Positions 17,741 through 26,685 of a stretch of DNA of 64,000 nt are shown here, piece after piece (within the stretch, counting starts at the first letter, position 1; each line of letters starts with the position of its first letter). The notes below the pieces were generated by a model. It ran no database searches, was not told the DNA's origin, and worked only from the letters and a program-made list of their open reading frames with translations. The position numbers and the translations under genes are program-made. The DNA comes from Hymenobacter ruricola (lineage in GTDB: Bacteria > Bacteroidota > Bacteroidia > Cytophagales > Hymenobacteraceae), in the NCBI RefSeq assembly GCF_015694525.1, contig NZ_JADQDM010000006.1:62001-126000 (forward strand), written 5' to 3'.

Positions 17741-18682
17741 TTGCAACCTGCCCAAGACCGTTACCGCGACTTCTGCCGCACCGCGCCCGACGTGCCGGTG
17801 TTTGCGCAGCCGTGGTATCTGGACGCGTGCCGCGAAGGCGGCGCCTGGGACGTAGCGCTGGCCGAAGAAAATGGCCGCGTGGTGGCGGCGCTGCCGTATT
17901 TCTACAAGCAAAAGGGGCCGTTTCGCTACGCGACCATGCCGCCGTTTGTGAAGTGGCTGGGGCCTTACGTGCTGCCCGAGTTTCGGGGCGTGCTGAAGAA
18001 GGAGCATTTGCTGCTGGAGGAGCTGATTAAGCAATTGCCGCCGCTGGCCGCTTTCAAGCAGAACTTCTACCCCAGCAGCACCAACTGGCTGCCGTTTTAC
18101 TGGCAGAAATTCCGCCAGACCACCTATTATACCTACCGCCTCAACGGGCTGCACAACCTAGCGCAGGTGGAGGCAGGCATTAATCGCAACATCCGGCGCA
18201 ACCTGCACAAGGCGCGGGAGCAGGTGACGGTAGTGCACCACTTGGGGCCCGAGCGGTTTTACGAGGTGAATAAAATGAGCTTCGACCGGCAGGGCTTGCC
18301 CATGCCCTACTCCTGGGCGCAGTTTCAGCGGCACGATGCGGCGCTGGCGGCCAACGGCGCCCGGCAGCTGTTCTTCGCCGTGGACGCGCAGGCGCGCATT
18401 CATTCGGCCGCGTATCTAATCTGGGACCAGCAGGCCGCGTATTATCACCTCTCCGGCGACGACCCGGCGCTGCGCGACAGCGGCGCGGGCATTCTGCTGA
18501 TTTGGGAGGCCATTCGCTACGCCAGCGAGGTACTGGGGCTGGCTTGCTTTGATTTTGAAGGGAGCATGCTGCCGGCGGTGGAGCGCATCCGGGTGCAGTT
18601 TGGGGCGGTGCAGACGCCGTATTTCTTTGTGTGGAAGTATAATTCGCGTGCTTTTGAGCTACTGGAGAAGCTTCGACCGTAA
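17741..18682 (+). CDS. GNAT/FemAB-like acyltransferase family protein
   Basis: 313 residues from a TTG start at 17741. The frame is open upstream to 17624, but that part lies inside the Kazal gene and looks like an out-of-frame shadow (Arg-rich). The body, from DRYRDFCRTAPDVPVFAQPW through NIRRNLHKAREQV and AAYLIWDQQAAYYHLSGDD, resembles the double-GNAT/FemAB (CelD-like) proteins often found with polysaccharide-related genes in Bacteroidota. Substrate unknown. The TTG choice is inferred from homologues' typical start and from the gene boundary. A long perfect palindrome begins at its stop. Confidence 0.7.
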   Translation: MQPAQDRYRDFCRTAPDVPVFAQPWYLDACREGGAWDVALAEENGRVVAALPYFYKQKGPFRYATMPPFVKWLGPYVLPEFRGVLKKEHLLLEELIKQLPPLAAFKQNFYPSSTNWLPFYWQKFRQTTYYTYRLNGLHNLAQVEAGINRNIRRNLHKAREQVTVVHHLGPERFYEVNKMSFDRQGLPMPYSWAQFQRHDAALAANGARQLFFAVDAQARIHSAAYLIWDQQAAYYHLSGDDPALRDSGAGILLIWEAIRYASEVLGLACFDFEGSMLPAVERIRVQFGAVQTPYFFVWKYNSRAFELLEKLRP

Positions 18683-18794
18683 TAGCACGGTCATGTCGAG
18701 CCTGTCGAGACATCTCGCGTGAGGTAGTAAATCTTACGAGTGGATTAGTATTTCACGCGAGATGTCTCGACAGGCTCGACATGACCGTGCTATT
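18681..18794. repeat. Palindromic intergenic element, perfect 42-base arms (GTCATGTCGAG type)
   Basis: Left arm 18681-18722 and right arm 18753-18794 are perfectly complementary (start AATAGCACGGTCATGTCGAG), with a 30-base loop. The left arm overlaps the last 2 bases of the preceding stop codon. It lies between two plus-strand genes. Confidence 0.95.
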
Positions 18795-18825
18795 ACCTGT
18801 TTTCCTTATCACCAACTATGCAGAC

Positions 18826-19197
18826 ATGTCCGAAAAACGCTACATCCTCAACCCCACCCCTTTCATCGTACCCACCACCGACGGCAAGCTCATCGAAGAG
18901 CACGTGGGCGGGGCCAGCACCGGCACCGCGGCCTACAGCCTGGCCCACATGGTGGCCCCGCCGCACTGGAGCGAGCCCCACCAGACGCCCAGCTTCGACG
19001 AAATTACTATTGTGGTGCGGGGCCGGAAGCGGTTTGAAATCGACGGTGATGTGGTAGAGCTGCAGGCCGGGCAGGCGCTGCTGATAAAGGGCGGCGCGCG
19101 GGTGCGCTACTCCAACCCGTTTGAGGAGGAGTGCGAGTACTGGTCGATATGCGTGCCGGCGTTCAGCCCCGACACGGTGAACCGCGAGGCCGAATAA
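18826..19197 (+). CDS. Cupin-domain protein
   Basis: 123 residues forming a single small cupin barrel, with PPHWSEPHQTPSFDEITIVV near the middle (His and Glu in metal-ligand positions) and LQAGQALLIKGGARVRYSNP at the second cupin motif. Cytoplasmic, no signal. An upstream ATG at 18781 sits inside the palindrome arm, so 18826 is used. Single-domain cupins have varied roles (sugar-binding, dioxygenase, isomerase) and the activity cannot be assigned. The dienelactone hydrolase gene follows 37 bases later. Confidence 0.75.
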   Translation: MSEKRYILNPTPFIVPTTDGKLIEEHVGGASTGTAAYSLAHMVAPPHWSEPHQTPSFDEITIVVRGRKRFEIDGDVVELQAGQALLIKGGARVRYSNPFEEECEYWSICVPAFSPDTVNREAE

Positions 19198-19234
19198 CCG
19201 CCGCATTTCTCACTGCACCAGTACCTTTCGTCTC

Positions 19235-20092
19235 ATGGACCAACGCATCATCGACCTTTTCGACGAATACACCCACGCCCCGCTGTCCCGCAAGGACTTC
19301 ATGGAGCGGCTGGTGAAACTGGCCGGCGGTACGGCCCTGGCGTTTTCGGCGCTCTCGGTGCTGGAACCGGGCTACGCGGCCGCCGCCACGGTGGCGCCGG
19401 AAGCCGATGACCTCGAAACCGAAGACGTGAGCTGGCCCGGCGACGGGGCCACTGTGCGCGGCTACCTGGTGCACCCCAAGGGCAAAAAGAAGCGCGGCGC
19501 CGTGGTGGTCATTCACGAAAACCGCGGCCTGACGCCCCACATCAAGGACGTGACCCGGCGGGTGGCCCAGGCCGGCTACCTGGCCCTGGGCGTGGACGCG
19601 CTGAGCGTGGTGGGCGGCACCCCGGCTGATGAGGACAAGGGCCGGGAGCTCATTGGGCAGCTCGACCCGCTGAAGAACCTGAACAACTACTTGGCCGCCC
19701 TCACTTACCTGCGCGCCCGGCCCGACTGCAACGGCCGCACCGGCGCCGTGGGTTTCTGCTGGGGCGGCGGGCTGGTGAACCAGCTGGCGGTGCACGACCC
19801 CAAACTCGACGCCGGCGTGGCCTACTACGGCGCCCAGCCCAAGGCCGAGGACGTGCCCAACATCAAAGCCGCCCTGCTGCTGCACTACGGCGGGCTCGAC
19901 CAGCGAATCAACGCCGGCATTCCGGCCTATGAGGCGGCGCTGAAGACGGCCGGCACCAGGTACGAGCTGTTCGTGTACGAGGGCGCCAACCACGCCTTCA
20001 ACAACAACACCTCGCCGGCCCGCTACAACGCCGAAGCCGCCAAGCTGGCCTGGGACCGCACCCTGAAACTATTCCGGGAGAAACTGGGGTAG
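19235..20092 (+). CDS. Dienelactone hydrolase family protein
   Basis: 285 residues. An N-terminal amphipathic/hydrophobic leader (KDFMERLVKLAGGTALAFSA) with LEPGYAAAA suggests export, perhaps by an atypical Tat-like signal. The alpha/beta-hydrolase core shows VVVIHENRGLTPH, the nucleophile elbow GFCWGGG with catalytic Cys, and GANHAFNNN with the catalytic His near the C-terminus; an Asp in GGLDQRINA completes the triad. Family members hydrolyse dienelactones or other esters; the substrate here is unknown. Confidence 0.9.
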   Translation: MDQRIIDLFDEYTHAPLSRKDFMERLVKLAGGTALAFSALSVLEPGYAAAATVAPEADDLETEDVSWPGDGATVRGYLVHPKGKKKRGAVVVIHENRGLTPHIKDVTRRVAQAGYLALGVDALSVVGGTPADEDKGRELIGQLDPLKNLNNYLAALTYLRARPDCNGRTGAVGFCWGGGLVNQLAVHDPKLDAGVAYYGAQPKAEDVPNIKAALLLHYGGLDQRINAGIPAYEAALKTAGTRYELFVYEGANHAFNNNTSPARYNAEAAKLAWDRTLKLFREKLG

Positions 20093-20145
20093 CCGGGCAA
20101 CCGCGCCGTTTTTAGCGGCATCTTTGCGGTATCGTCCCCGCACCG

Positions 20146-20463
20146 ATGTCGCGCAAGAAGCTACCTCTTCTTTTGGTTGCGCTGGCTTTTAAAGCCACCA
20201 GCAGCTTGGCCCAAAGCCAGCCCACGCCGGCCCGGCCGCCAGCGCCCGACCCTGACTATGAGCAGGTGACGGTGCCCGTGCCGCGCGCCGTGTCGCTGGT
20301 GACGGACGTGGCGGCGGCGCTGTTTTCGCGCAACCCCGAGGGCAAGAGCAAGGTGGAGGACATCATGGACCGGCGCCGCAAACGCTCGGAAACCGGCGAC
20401 CAGAACGTGCGGCTCAGCATTCCCAGAAACGGGCTGACGCGCACGCTGGGGCTGGTGGAGTAA
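20146..20463 (+). CDS. Small exported protein of unknown function
   Basis: 105 residues. MSRKKLPLLLVALAFKATSS followed by LAQS is a cleavable signal peptide. The mature part is Pro-rich at first, then contains VPVPRAVSLVTDVAAALFSR and a basic C-terminus. No domain recognised. A CATCTTTG motif (20119-20126), one base off the TANNTTTG consensus, lies about 20 bases upstream. A palindromic element follows at 20468. Confidence 0.6.
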   Translation: MSRKKLPLLLVALAFKATSSLAQSQPTPARPPAPDPDYEQVTVPVPRAVSLVTDVAAALFSRNPEGKSKVEDIMDRRRKRSETGDQNVRLSIPRNGLTRTLGLVE

Positions 20464-20467
20464 GAAT

Positions 20468-20568
20468 AAACGGTCATGTCGAGCTTGTCGAGACATCTCG
20501 CGTGCCGCTACTCATCAAGTAGTTACTGCTCCGAGCGAGATGTCTTGACAAGCTCGACATGACCGTTT
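20468..20568. repeat. Palindromic intergenic element (GTCATGTCGAG type)
   Basis: Arms start AAACGGTCATGTCGAGC and run about 34 bases with one mismatch; the loop is about 33 bases. It sits between the convergent ends of the small exported gene and the M28 peptidase gene, and shares its arm sequence with the elements at 18681 and 42737. Confidence 0.9.
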
Positions 20569-20589
20569 GTTGATTTTAATAGGCGCGCC

Positions 20590-22140
20590 CTACTGCGGCT
20601 TAGCCGGCGCGGGCAGGGGCTTGCGGGGCAGCTTCTGGTCGCGCATGGCGGCGTCGTACACAAAGCTGGCCACCACCACGGAAGCCTGTTTCAGGTCGTC
20701 GGCGATGAGGCGGTCGTAGGTGTCCTGGTTGGTGTGGTGGGTGGTGGGGAAATAGTCGAGGCCGTCCTGAATGAACTGGAAGCCGGGCATGCCCACGGCG
20801 TCGAAGGCGATGTGGTCGGTGCTGCCGGTGTTGCGCAGCGTCACGGTGCTGGCCCCGAGGTCGGCAAAGGGCGCGAGCCACTGCTGGAAAATGGGCGCCG
20901 CGGTTTCGTTGCCCTGCGCGTAGATGCCGCGGATTTTGCCGGCCCCGTTGTCGAGGTTGAAGTAGGCGGCCAGCTTCTCGTGCTCGGGCTTGAGCTGCAT
21001 GGTGGCGGGGTCGGCAAAGTGGTTTTTCACGTAGCCGCGCGAGCCGTACAGGCCCTCTTCCTCCTCGCCCCAGAGCGCAATGCGGATGGTGCGGCGCGGT
21101 TTCAGGCCGGTGGCTTTGAGGATGCGGACGGCTTCCATCATCACGGCGCAGCCGGCGGCGTTGTCCGTGGCGCCGGTGGCGGCGTGCCACGAATCGAGGT
21201 GGCCGCCGAGCATCACCACCTCGCTTTTGAGCTTTTTATCAGTGCCCGGGATTTCGGCTACCACGTTGTAGCCCTTCAAATCCTGGGTTTGGAAGCGGGT
21301 TTTGGTTTCCATTTCCACTTCCACGGGCACGCCGGCTTCCACCAGCCGAATGAGGCGCAGCTGGTCTTCGGGCGCGGTTTCGATTTCGGGGAGCGCGGGC
21401 TTGGCATCGGCGGCGTAGGGGGCGCCGTTGCTGGTGTTGAAGGTGCCGTAGATGCCGCCGCGGGCGCTAAGCACGCCGGCGGCGCCTTCGCTTACCAGCA
21501 TATCGGTCATGGCGGCGCGCAGGGCGGCCAGGATTTTGCGGCCGTCCTGCGCTACGGCGGTGCCGGGGGGCGGGGGCGGTACGGGCGCGGCCAGCTTTTT
21601 CAGGTCCTCGTCGGAGTAGCGGCGGATGGCGCCTTCGGTAGCGGGCTTGAGGGACGCGGCTACGCTCATCACCACAATTTTGTCGCGCAGCTGGCCTTTG
21701 TACTTCGCCAGGTCGGCTTCGGTGTTGGCTTTCACTACTACTATCTGCTTGCGCACGAGGCCGGGCGTGCTGGGCGTCCAGGCTTTGGGAATGCCCACGA
21801 GGGCGTGGTAGTAGGGCGCCGTCATGGCCACGTAGGATTTCTCGATGTCCCAGCCGCGGCCGAAGTCGCCCCAGGCTTCGATGTTGGCGTTCGCGAGGCC
21901 AAATTTGGTGAGTTGGGCTTTGGTCCATTCGTTGGCGCGCTTCAGGCCGTCGGAGTTGGCGAGGCGCGGGCCGTTCACGTCGGTGAGGTAGAAGGCGGTT
22001 TCCATCACCTTGGAGCGGTTCAGGCCTTCATCGCGGATTTTGGCCAGGGCCGCCGCGTCGAGCTTTTCGGTGGTTTGGGCCGCGGCGGGCGCTGCACCGG
22101 CCAACGTGCCGGCCAGGGTCAGGAGCACAAGTTTGTTCAT
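20590..22140 (-). CDS. Secreted M28 family zinc peptidase with PA domain
   Basis: 516 residues. Signal peptide MNKLVLLTLAGTLAGAAPAA-AQ. A PA-like insert domain (about 120-290, including GTAVAQDGRKI and GVLSARGG) precedes the co-catalytic zinc peptidase core: GGHLDSW (His and Asp ligands), TGATDNAAGC (bridging Asp), LWGEEEEGLYGS (catalytic Glu and ligand Glu), FNLDNGAG (Asp) and PTTHHTNQDTYD (His). It should be a secreted or periplasmic aminopeptidase or carboxypeptidase. Substrate not deducible. Confidence 0.92.
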   Translation of the reverse strand: MNKLVLLTLAGTLAGAAPAAAQTTEKLDAAALAKIRDEGLNRSKVMETAFYLTDVNGPRLANSDGLKRANEWTKAQLTKFGLANANIEAWGDFGRGWDIEKSYVAMTAPYYHALVGIPKAWTPSTPGLVRKQIVVVKANTEADLAKYKGQLRDKIVVMSVAASLKPATEGAIRRYSDEDLKKLAAPVPPPPPGTAVAQDGRKILAALRAAMTDMLVSEGAAGVLSARGGIYGTFNTSNGAPYAADAKPALPEIETAPEDQLRLIRLVEAGVPVEVEMETKTRFQTQDLKGYNVVAEIPGTDKKLKSEVVMLGGHLDSWHAATGATDNAAGCAVMMEAVRILKATGLKPRRTIRIALWGEEEEGLYGSRGYVKNHFADPATMQLKPEHEKLAAYFNLDNGAGKIRGIYAQGNETAAPIFQQWLAPFADLGASTVTLRNTGSTDHIAFDAVGMPGFQFIQDGLDYFPTTHHTNQDTYDRLIADDLKQASVVVASFVYDAAMRDQKLPRKPLPAPAKPQ

Positions 22141-22464
22141 GGCAAAGAGCGTTTGGGGAGTTTTCGCTGCCTAAGGTAAGCCAAATAGGGCGGGCCTGGG
22201 CGTGGGTATTGGACCAAAATGCCGTTGGAAAACGGCTTTTCGGCGAATGGCCGGCGATGCTTTGCGCGGCTCGGTCTGGCAATTGGGCCGGTTGGTCGGT
22301 GCCCGGCGCCTGCCGGTCCAGCCCGGGGTTTTTGGCCGCGTTTCGGCCGGTGGTTTGCAAATACCCTGGCAGGAAGAGTCGATTCCCAATCCGGAGCCCG
22401 CTGCCTGCAGCAACCGAGCCCAGCCTTTTTCACCTCCATTCCTCACCTCCTTCGCTCAGAAATC
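22141..22464. other. Divergent intergenic region, 324 bases
   Basis: Lies between the divergent M28 peptidase and the His-Arg repeat protein. It should hold both promoters, but I see no convincing TTTG/TANNTTTG pair, repeat or hairpin. Open frames through it are not supported by codon or motif evidence. Confidence 0.5.
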
Positions 22465-22884
22465 ATGAAAGCTTCCTTGTTTTCCCTGCTCGCCGCCGCG
22501 GCCCTGTTCACTTCCACCGTTTCCTTCGCCGCCGAAGGGCCTTTCGACCGCCGCTACGATGGCCGCGACGACCGCAACAGCAAAGACTTCAACTACGGCT
22601 ACGACCGTAACCACCGCGTCACGAATGCCGAAAAAGCCCGCTGGGAAGCCGCCCACCGCAACGACGACCGCCGCGACGACGACCACTTCGACCGCAACAC
22701 CAACTACGGCTTCGACCGCAACCACCGCGTGACGGCCCCGGAGCGGGCCCGCTGGGAAGCCCAGCAGCGCGCCCAGCGCGAAGCCCAGGAACGTGCCCAG
22801 CGGGAAGCCCAAATTCGGGCCCAGCGCGAAGCCCAGGAGCGCGCCCGCTGGGAAGCTTCCCACCGCCAGTACAGCCGCCGCTAA
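22465..22884 (+). CDS. Exported repeat protein rich in Arg, Asp and Gln
   Basis: 139 residues. Signal peptide MKASLFSLLAAAALFTSTVSFA. The mature part has two copies of a unit of about 40 residues (DFNYGYDRNHRVTNAEKARW and NTNYGFDRNHRVTAPERARW), then a low-complexity helix of AQREAQE-type repeats ending in another RARWEASH. The repeats suggest a highly charged, helical, exported protein. The frame is open upstream, but the ATG at 22465 starts the signal peptide. Function unknown. A terminator follows. Confidence 0.7.
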   Translation: MKASLFSLLAAAALFTSTVSFAAEGPFDRRYDGRDDRNSKDFNYGYDRNHRVTNAEKARWEAAHRNDDRRDDDHFDRNTNYGFDRNHRVTAPERARWEAQQRAQREAQERAQREAQIRAQREAQERARWEASHRQYSRR

Positions 22885-22910
22885 GCCCGCGCTAGCCTAA
22901 CCCCGACGTT

Positions 22911-22945
22911 AAAGTCCCGTTCTATTCGTTGGAACGGGGCTTTTT
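22911..22945 (+). terminator. Intrinsic terminator after the repeat protein gene
   Basis: AAAGTCCCGTTC and GAACGGGGCTTTTT flank an 8-base loop with one mismatch, ending in T5. Confidence 0.75.
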
Positions 22946-23003
22946 CGCGAGTAAACCCAAAGTCCCACTTTTTTCCAATCCCTCACCCCCAATTTCCCCT
23001 TCA

Positions 23004-23564
23004 ATGAAAAAGTACCTGTTGCCCCTGTTCGCCGCGTTTGCCTTCACCGTAGGCACCGCCGCCGCCCAAACCACCCCCACCGGCACCGATGCGGCCGGCA
23101 TGCAAGGCCCGGGCCGCGGCTACGGCCGCATGCAAGGCTCGCCCGAAGAAATGGCCAAGCGCCAGACCGAGCGCATGACCCAGGAGCTGGGCCTCAGCGC
23201 CGACCAGGCCGCTAAAGTGCAGCAAATCATGATTGCCCGCGGCCAGGAAATGCAGGCCATGCGCGGCCAGGGCCAGGGCGGCGACCGCGAAGCCATGCGC
23301 ACCCAAATGCAGGCCAACCGCGAGAAGTACGACGGCCAGTTTAAAGAAGTGCTGACCCCGGAGCAGTACACCAAATACACCGCCATGCAGGCCGAGCGCA
23401 TGAACCGCGGCGGTGGCCGGGGCATGGACGGTCCCGGCATCGAAAAGATGAAAGCCAAGGCCGACGGCGGCGATAAAGTCAAAATGAAAGACGACAAGCT
23501 CAAGCTGAAATCCGCCAAATCCGAAGACAAGGACGGCAAGTTGAAAGTGAAAGCCGATAACTAA
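23004..23564 (+). CDS. Exported Spy/CpxP-like small protein
   Basis: 186 residues. Signal peptide MKKYLLPLFAAFAFTVGTAA-AQ. The mature part has a helical segment EEMAKRQTERMTQELGLSAD and LTPEQYTKYTAMQAERM, the two-helix layout of Spy/CpxP-like and DUF4890-like periplasmic proteins (the L-T-P-E-Q-Y pattern is typical), followed by a Lys/Asp-rich C-terminal tail. Possible periplasmic chaperone or metal-stress protein. The ATG at 23004 is chosen because it begins the signal peptide. A terminator follows. Confidence 0.7.
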   Translation: MKKYLLPLFAAFAFTVGTAAAQTTPTGTDAAGMQGPGRGYGRMQGSPEEMAKRQTERMTQELGLSADQAAKVQQIMIARGQEMQAMRGQGQGGDREAMRTQMQANREKYDGQFKEVLTPEQYTKYTAMQAERMNRGGGRGMDGPGIEKMKAKADGGDKVKMKDDKLKLKSAKSEDKDGKLKVKADN

Positions 23565-23586
23565 GTCATTCCGCACGCCTGCCACC

Positions 23587-23621
23587 AAAAAAGCCCCGCT
23601 CGGTTTGAGTGGGGCTTTTTT
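23587..23621. terminator. Intrinsic terminator between convergent genes
   Basis: AAAAAAGCCCCGCT and AGTGGGGCTTTTTT pair around a 7-base loop; A- and T-runs on either side suit both directions. Confidence 0.88.
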
Positions 23622-23645
23622 GGTTAGCTAAATAAATCAAGTTCC

Positions 23646-24275
23646 CTATAGCTGCTTCTGAAATAACAGCCCCAGAATGCGCGGCACGGTGGTTTTGTCG
23701 TCGTCATCGAACCACTCGCGCAGCTCCACGCAGCGGAAACCGTGCTGCCGGGCGGCGGCCAGGTAGTCGGACACGTGGTGCGTGAAGCAGGGCAGCTCCA
23801 CCACGCCGGTGCCGGTTTCAAACCGGGCCTTGCTGCCGAGGTACTGCTTGAAGGGGTGCAGCTCGCCCAGGTAGAAAAATCCGTTGGGCTTGAGGGCCGC
23901 GTGGCCTTGCCCGAACACAAAACCCAGGTCCTCGATGTGCTCCAGCATCAGGCTGCAGGCCACCACGTCGGCCGGCTGCCGGGTCCAACTCCAGGGCTGG
24001 GTGATGTCGGCCTGCCGAAAGCGCACGGAGCCGCCGGCCAGCTTGGCCTGGGCGCGGGCCAGCATTTCGGCCGAAAAGTCCACGGCCGTGACCTGAGTGG
24101 CTTTCGCGGCCAGCCATTCGGTGTTTTTGCCCGTGCCGCAACCCAGTTCGATGACGTTACCTAGCGGAATATCGGCCAGCAGTTGGCGGATGGCCACGGC
24201 TTCGAGGTCGCGGGTTTTGTTGGGGACGGTATCGTAGGTATCGGACCAGGAATTGTAGGCGGTTTGCACGTTCAT
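23646..24275 (-). CDS. Class I SAM-dependent methyltransferase
   Basis: 209 residues. The SAM-binding motif VIELGCGTGKNTEWLA (about 40-55), then TAVDFSAEMLARAQ and RQADITQPW, form a Rossmann-fold methyltransferase of the UbiE/BioC-like group; CSLMLEHIEDLGFVFGQ is the post-SAM motif region. Cytoplasmic. The substrate is unknown. It is only 19 bases downstream of the molybdopterin-subunit gene on the same strand and may be co-transcribed. Confidence 0.85.
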   Translation of the reverse strand: MNVQTAYNSWSDTYDTVPNKTRDLEAVAIRQLLADIPLGNVIELGCGTGKNTEWLAAKATQVTAVDFSAEMLARAQAKLAGGSVRFRQADITQPWSWTRQPADVVACSLMLEHIEDLGFVFGQGHAALKPNGFFYLGELHPFKQYLGSKARFETGTGVVELPCFTHHVSDYLAAARQHGFRCVELREWFDDDDKTTVPRILGLLFQKQL

Positions 24276-24294
24276 GGCCGAAATTTATCTAAAA

Positions 24295-26535
24295 TCACGC
24301 TTTCGTGGCAGCGGGCAGCAGCTTATCGGGCGTGATGGGCAGCTCGCGCACGCGCTTGCCGGTGGCGTGGTACACGGCGTTGGCCACGGCCGCCGCAAAG
24401 CCAACCAGGCCGATTTCGCCCAGGCCTTTGGCGCCGATGGGGTCGAGCAGCAGGTCCGGCTCGTTGATAAATTCAACTTCGATGCTGGGAATGTCGGCGT
24501 TCACGGGCACGTGGTAGTCGGCCAGGTCGTGGTTCACCACGCGGCCGTAGCGGTGGTCGAGGCGGGCTTCTTCCATCAGGGCCAGCCCGATGCCCCACAC
24601 CACCGAGCCCAGCACCTGGCTGCGGGCCGTTTTGGCGTTGAGCACCCGGCCGGCGTCTACTACCGACACCACCCGGCTCACCCGCACCTCGCAGGTGAGT
24701 GGGTGCACCTGCACTTCCACGAAGTTGGCGCAAAACGACTTGCCCGAATAGCTCTCCATCTCGGGCACCTTCTCGGCTTTTTGCGTCACTTCCAGCGCCG
24801 GCAGCCCGTGCTGCTTCAGCACCTCACCAAAACTCAGGCGGCGCCCGCTCTGCTTATTCGAAATTACGAAGCCATTTTCCGCGGTCAACTCCTCGGGCTT
24901 AACACTGCCTAAGGCTTTGCTGGGCACGCTGGCGGCCAAATCCAGCAGCTGCTTTTTCAGCGCCGCGCACGCCTCGTGCACCGCCGAGCCCACCGAGGCC
25001 GCCGTGTGCGAGCCGGCCTGCAAGGGCGCTTCCGGGTAAGCCGCGTCGCCCAGGTCGAAGCGGATGTTGGCCGGGGCCACGCCGCTGGCGTCGGCCGCCA
25101 ACTGGGTCATGATGGTGGCGGTGCCGGGCCCCGTGTCGGCGGTGGCGCTTTGGATGACGAGGGAGCCGTCGGGCAGCAGGCGGGCGCGGGCGGTGGCGGC
25201 TTGGCGCTCGGCTTTGTAGATGCCGGTGCTCATGCCCCAGCCCAGCAGCCACTCGCCGTGTTTCATGGAGCGCGGCGCGGGCGGGCGCTTGCTCCAGCCG
25301 AAGAGGGCGGCGCCGCGCTCGTAGCATTTGCCCAGGCCTTTGCTGCTCCAGGGCTTGTCGGTTTCGGGGTCGCGGTCGGCGTAGTTTTTCAGGCGCAGGG
25401 CCAGCGGGTCCATATTCAAGGCCACGGCCAGTTCGTCCATCGCCGACTCCAGGGCGAAGGAACCGCTGGTTTCGCCGGGGCCACGCGTCCAGGCGGGCGT
25501 GCTCAGGTCGAGCGGCACGAGGCGGTAATTCGTGTTCAGGTTGGGCGTTTTGTACGCCGATTTGGTGGGGTGCACGATGCGCTCGGCAAACTGCTCGTAG
25601 CGCGAGGTATTGCCGTAGGCCCGGTGCGTGATGCCCACCAGCGTGCCATCGGGGGTGGCGCCCAGGCCCATTTGCTGAATGGAAAGCGGCCGGTAGCCCA
25701 CTAGGTTGAATTCGTGCTCGCGCCGGTTCATGAGCTTCACCGGCCGGCCCACCTTTTTGGCGCCTAGTATGGCCGCCACTTCCGGCGGCCAGATGCGCGA
25801 CGAGCCCCCAAAGGCCCCACCCACGAACTGCGAATGCACCCGCACGCTCTCGGCCGGCAGCTGAAACATCCGCATCAAATCCTGCTGGGCCAGTTTCGGG
25901 CCCTGGGTTTTGGTGTACACCGTCAGTTTTTCGCCTTCCCAACTTGCAATCACGGCATGCATTTCCAGGGGGTTGTGCACCTGCATGGGGGTACGGTATT
26001 CGGCTTCAATGCGCACCGGCGCGGTTTTGTAGGCGTCGGGCTGGCCGCGCAGGTGGTCTTTTTCTTTCTTCGGCGCCTCGCTTCTCCCAAGGTTCGCGGC
26101 CAGGTCGGTTTGGGGCGGTGCGGCCTCGTATTCCACCCGCACCAGGGAGGCGGCGTAGCGCGCCTGCTCCAGGGTTGCGGCCACGGCCAGCGCCACGGGC
26201 TGGTTGCTGAAATGCAGCTGGTCGTCGTAGAAAACCTTTATTTCCTGGCCTTCCACGCGCGGGTTTTGGCTGGCTTTGGCGTCCTGGTAGCCGGGCACTT
26301 TGGGCGCGTTCAGGTGCGAGACGATGCTGAGCACGCCGGGGGCCTGCTCGGCCGCGGCCACGTCGAGCCGCTTGATGCGGCCACGGGCCACGGCGCTGGT
26401 TACCAGCACGCCGTGCACGCAGTCTTTCACGGAGTGCTCGGCGGCGTAGCGGGCCTGGCCCGTCACTTTCAGGCGGCCGTCCACGCGGCTCAGCGGGGCG
26501 CCGGTGGCGGAAATTGGGAGTACGGGATTTTCCAT
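24295..26535 (-). CDS. Xanthine dehydrogenase family molybdopterin-binding subunit
   Basis: 746 residues, similar in plan to the PaoC/YagR-type large subunits of aldehyde and xanthine oxidoreductases. It begins with a domain containing GRLKVTGQARYAAEH and continues with FVGGAFGGSSR (molybdopterin contact), RGPGETSGSFALE and the C-terminal region with GAKGLGEIGLVGFAAAVANA carrying the conserved catalytic Glu context. Such subunits work with a 2Fe-2S subunit and an FAD subunit; neither is adjacent here. It sits next to a methyltransferase gene downstream and is divergent from a globin gene. Substrate unknown. Confidence 0.88.
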   Translation of the reverse strand: MENPVLPISATGAPLSRVDGRLKVTGQARYAAEHSVKDCVHGVLVTSAVARGRIKRLDVAAAEQAPGVLSIVSHLNAPKVPGYQDAKASQNPRVEGQEIKVFYDDQLHFSNQPVALAVAATLEQARYAASLVRVEYEAAPPQTDLAANLGRSEAPKKEKDHLRGQPDAYKTAPVRIEAEYRTPMQVHNPLEMHAVIASWEGEKLTVYTKTQGPKLAQQDLMRMFQLPAESVRVHSQFVGGAFGGSSRIWPPEVAAILGAKKVGRPVKLMNRREHEFNLVGYRPLSIQQMGLGATPDGTLVGITHRAYGNTSRYEQFAERIVHPTKSAYKTPNLNTNYRLVPLDLSTPAWTRGPGETSGSFALESAMDELAVALNMDPLALRLKNYADRDPETDKPWSSKGLGKCYERGAALFGWSKRPPAPRSMKHGEWLLGWGMSTGIYKAERQAATARARLLPDGSLVIQSATADTGPGTATIMTQLAADASGVAPANIRFDLGDAAYPEAPLQAGSHTAASVGSAVHEACAALKKQLLDLAASVPSKALGSVKPEELTAENGFVISNKQSGRRLSFGEVLKQHGLPALEVTQKAEKVPEMESYSGKSFCANFVEVQVHPLTCEVRVSRVVSVVDAGRVLNAKTARSQVLGSVVWGIGLALMEEARLDHRYGRVVNHDLADYHVPVNADIPSIEVEFINEPDLLLDPIGAKGLGEIGLVGFAAAVANAVYHATGKRVRELPITPDKLLPAATKA

Positions 26536-26685
26536 GGTAGTCAGGCCGAAGGGAGTCTGGCTGTGGCTGTACGATGGTCAGAGGCCGACGTTTCGCCGGC
26601 GCCGGGTGGCCGACACGCGGGGCGCGCCAGGCAAAGCGCGGCTTCCTCACTAGATTTAGCCACCAATCCCAACCGCTTGGCCGCC

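Noticed and set aside
20734..22179. A 481-codon plus-strand open frame over the M28 peptidase gene
   Set aside because: It is antisense to a gene with all zinc-ligand motifs and shows only Gly/Val/His-rich shadow composition.
25834..26685. A long in-frame extension upstream of the globin start
   Set aside because: It is antisense to the molybdopterin-subunit gene; the globin fold begins at the ATG at 26686.
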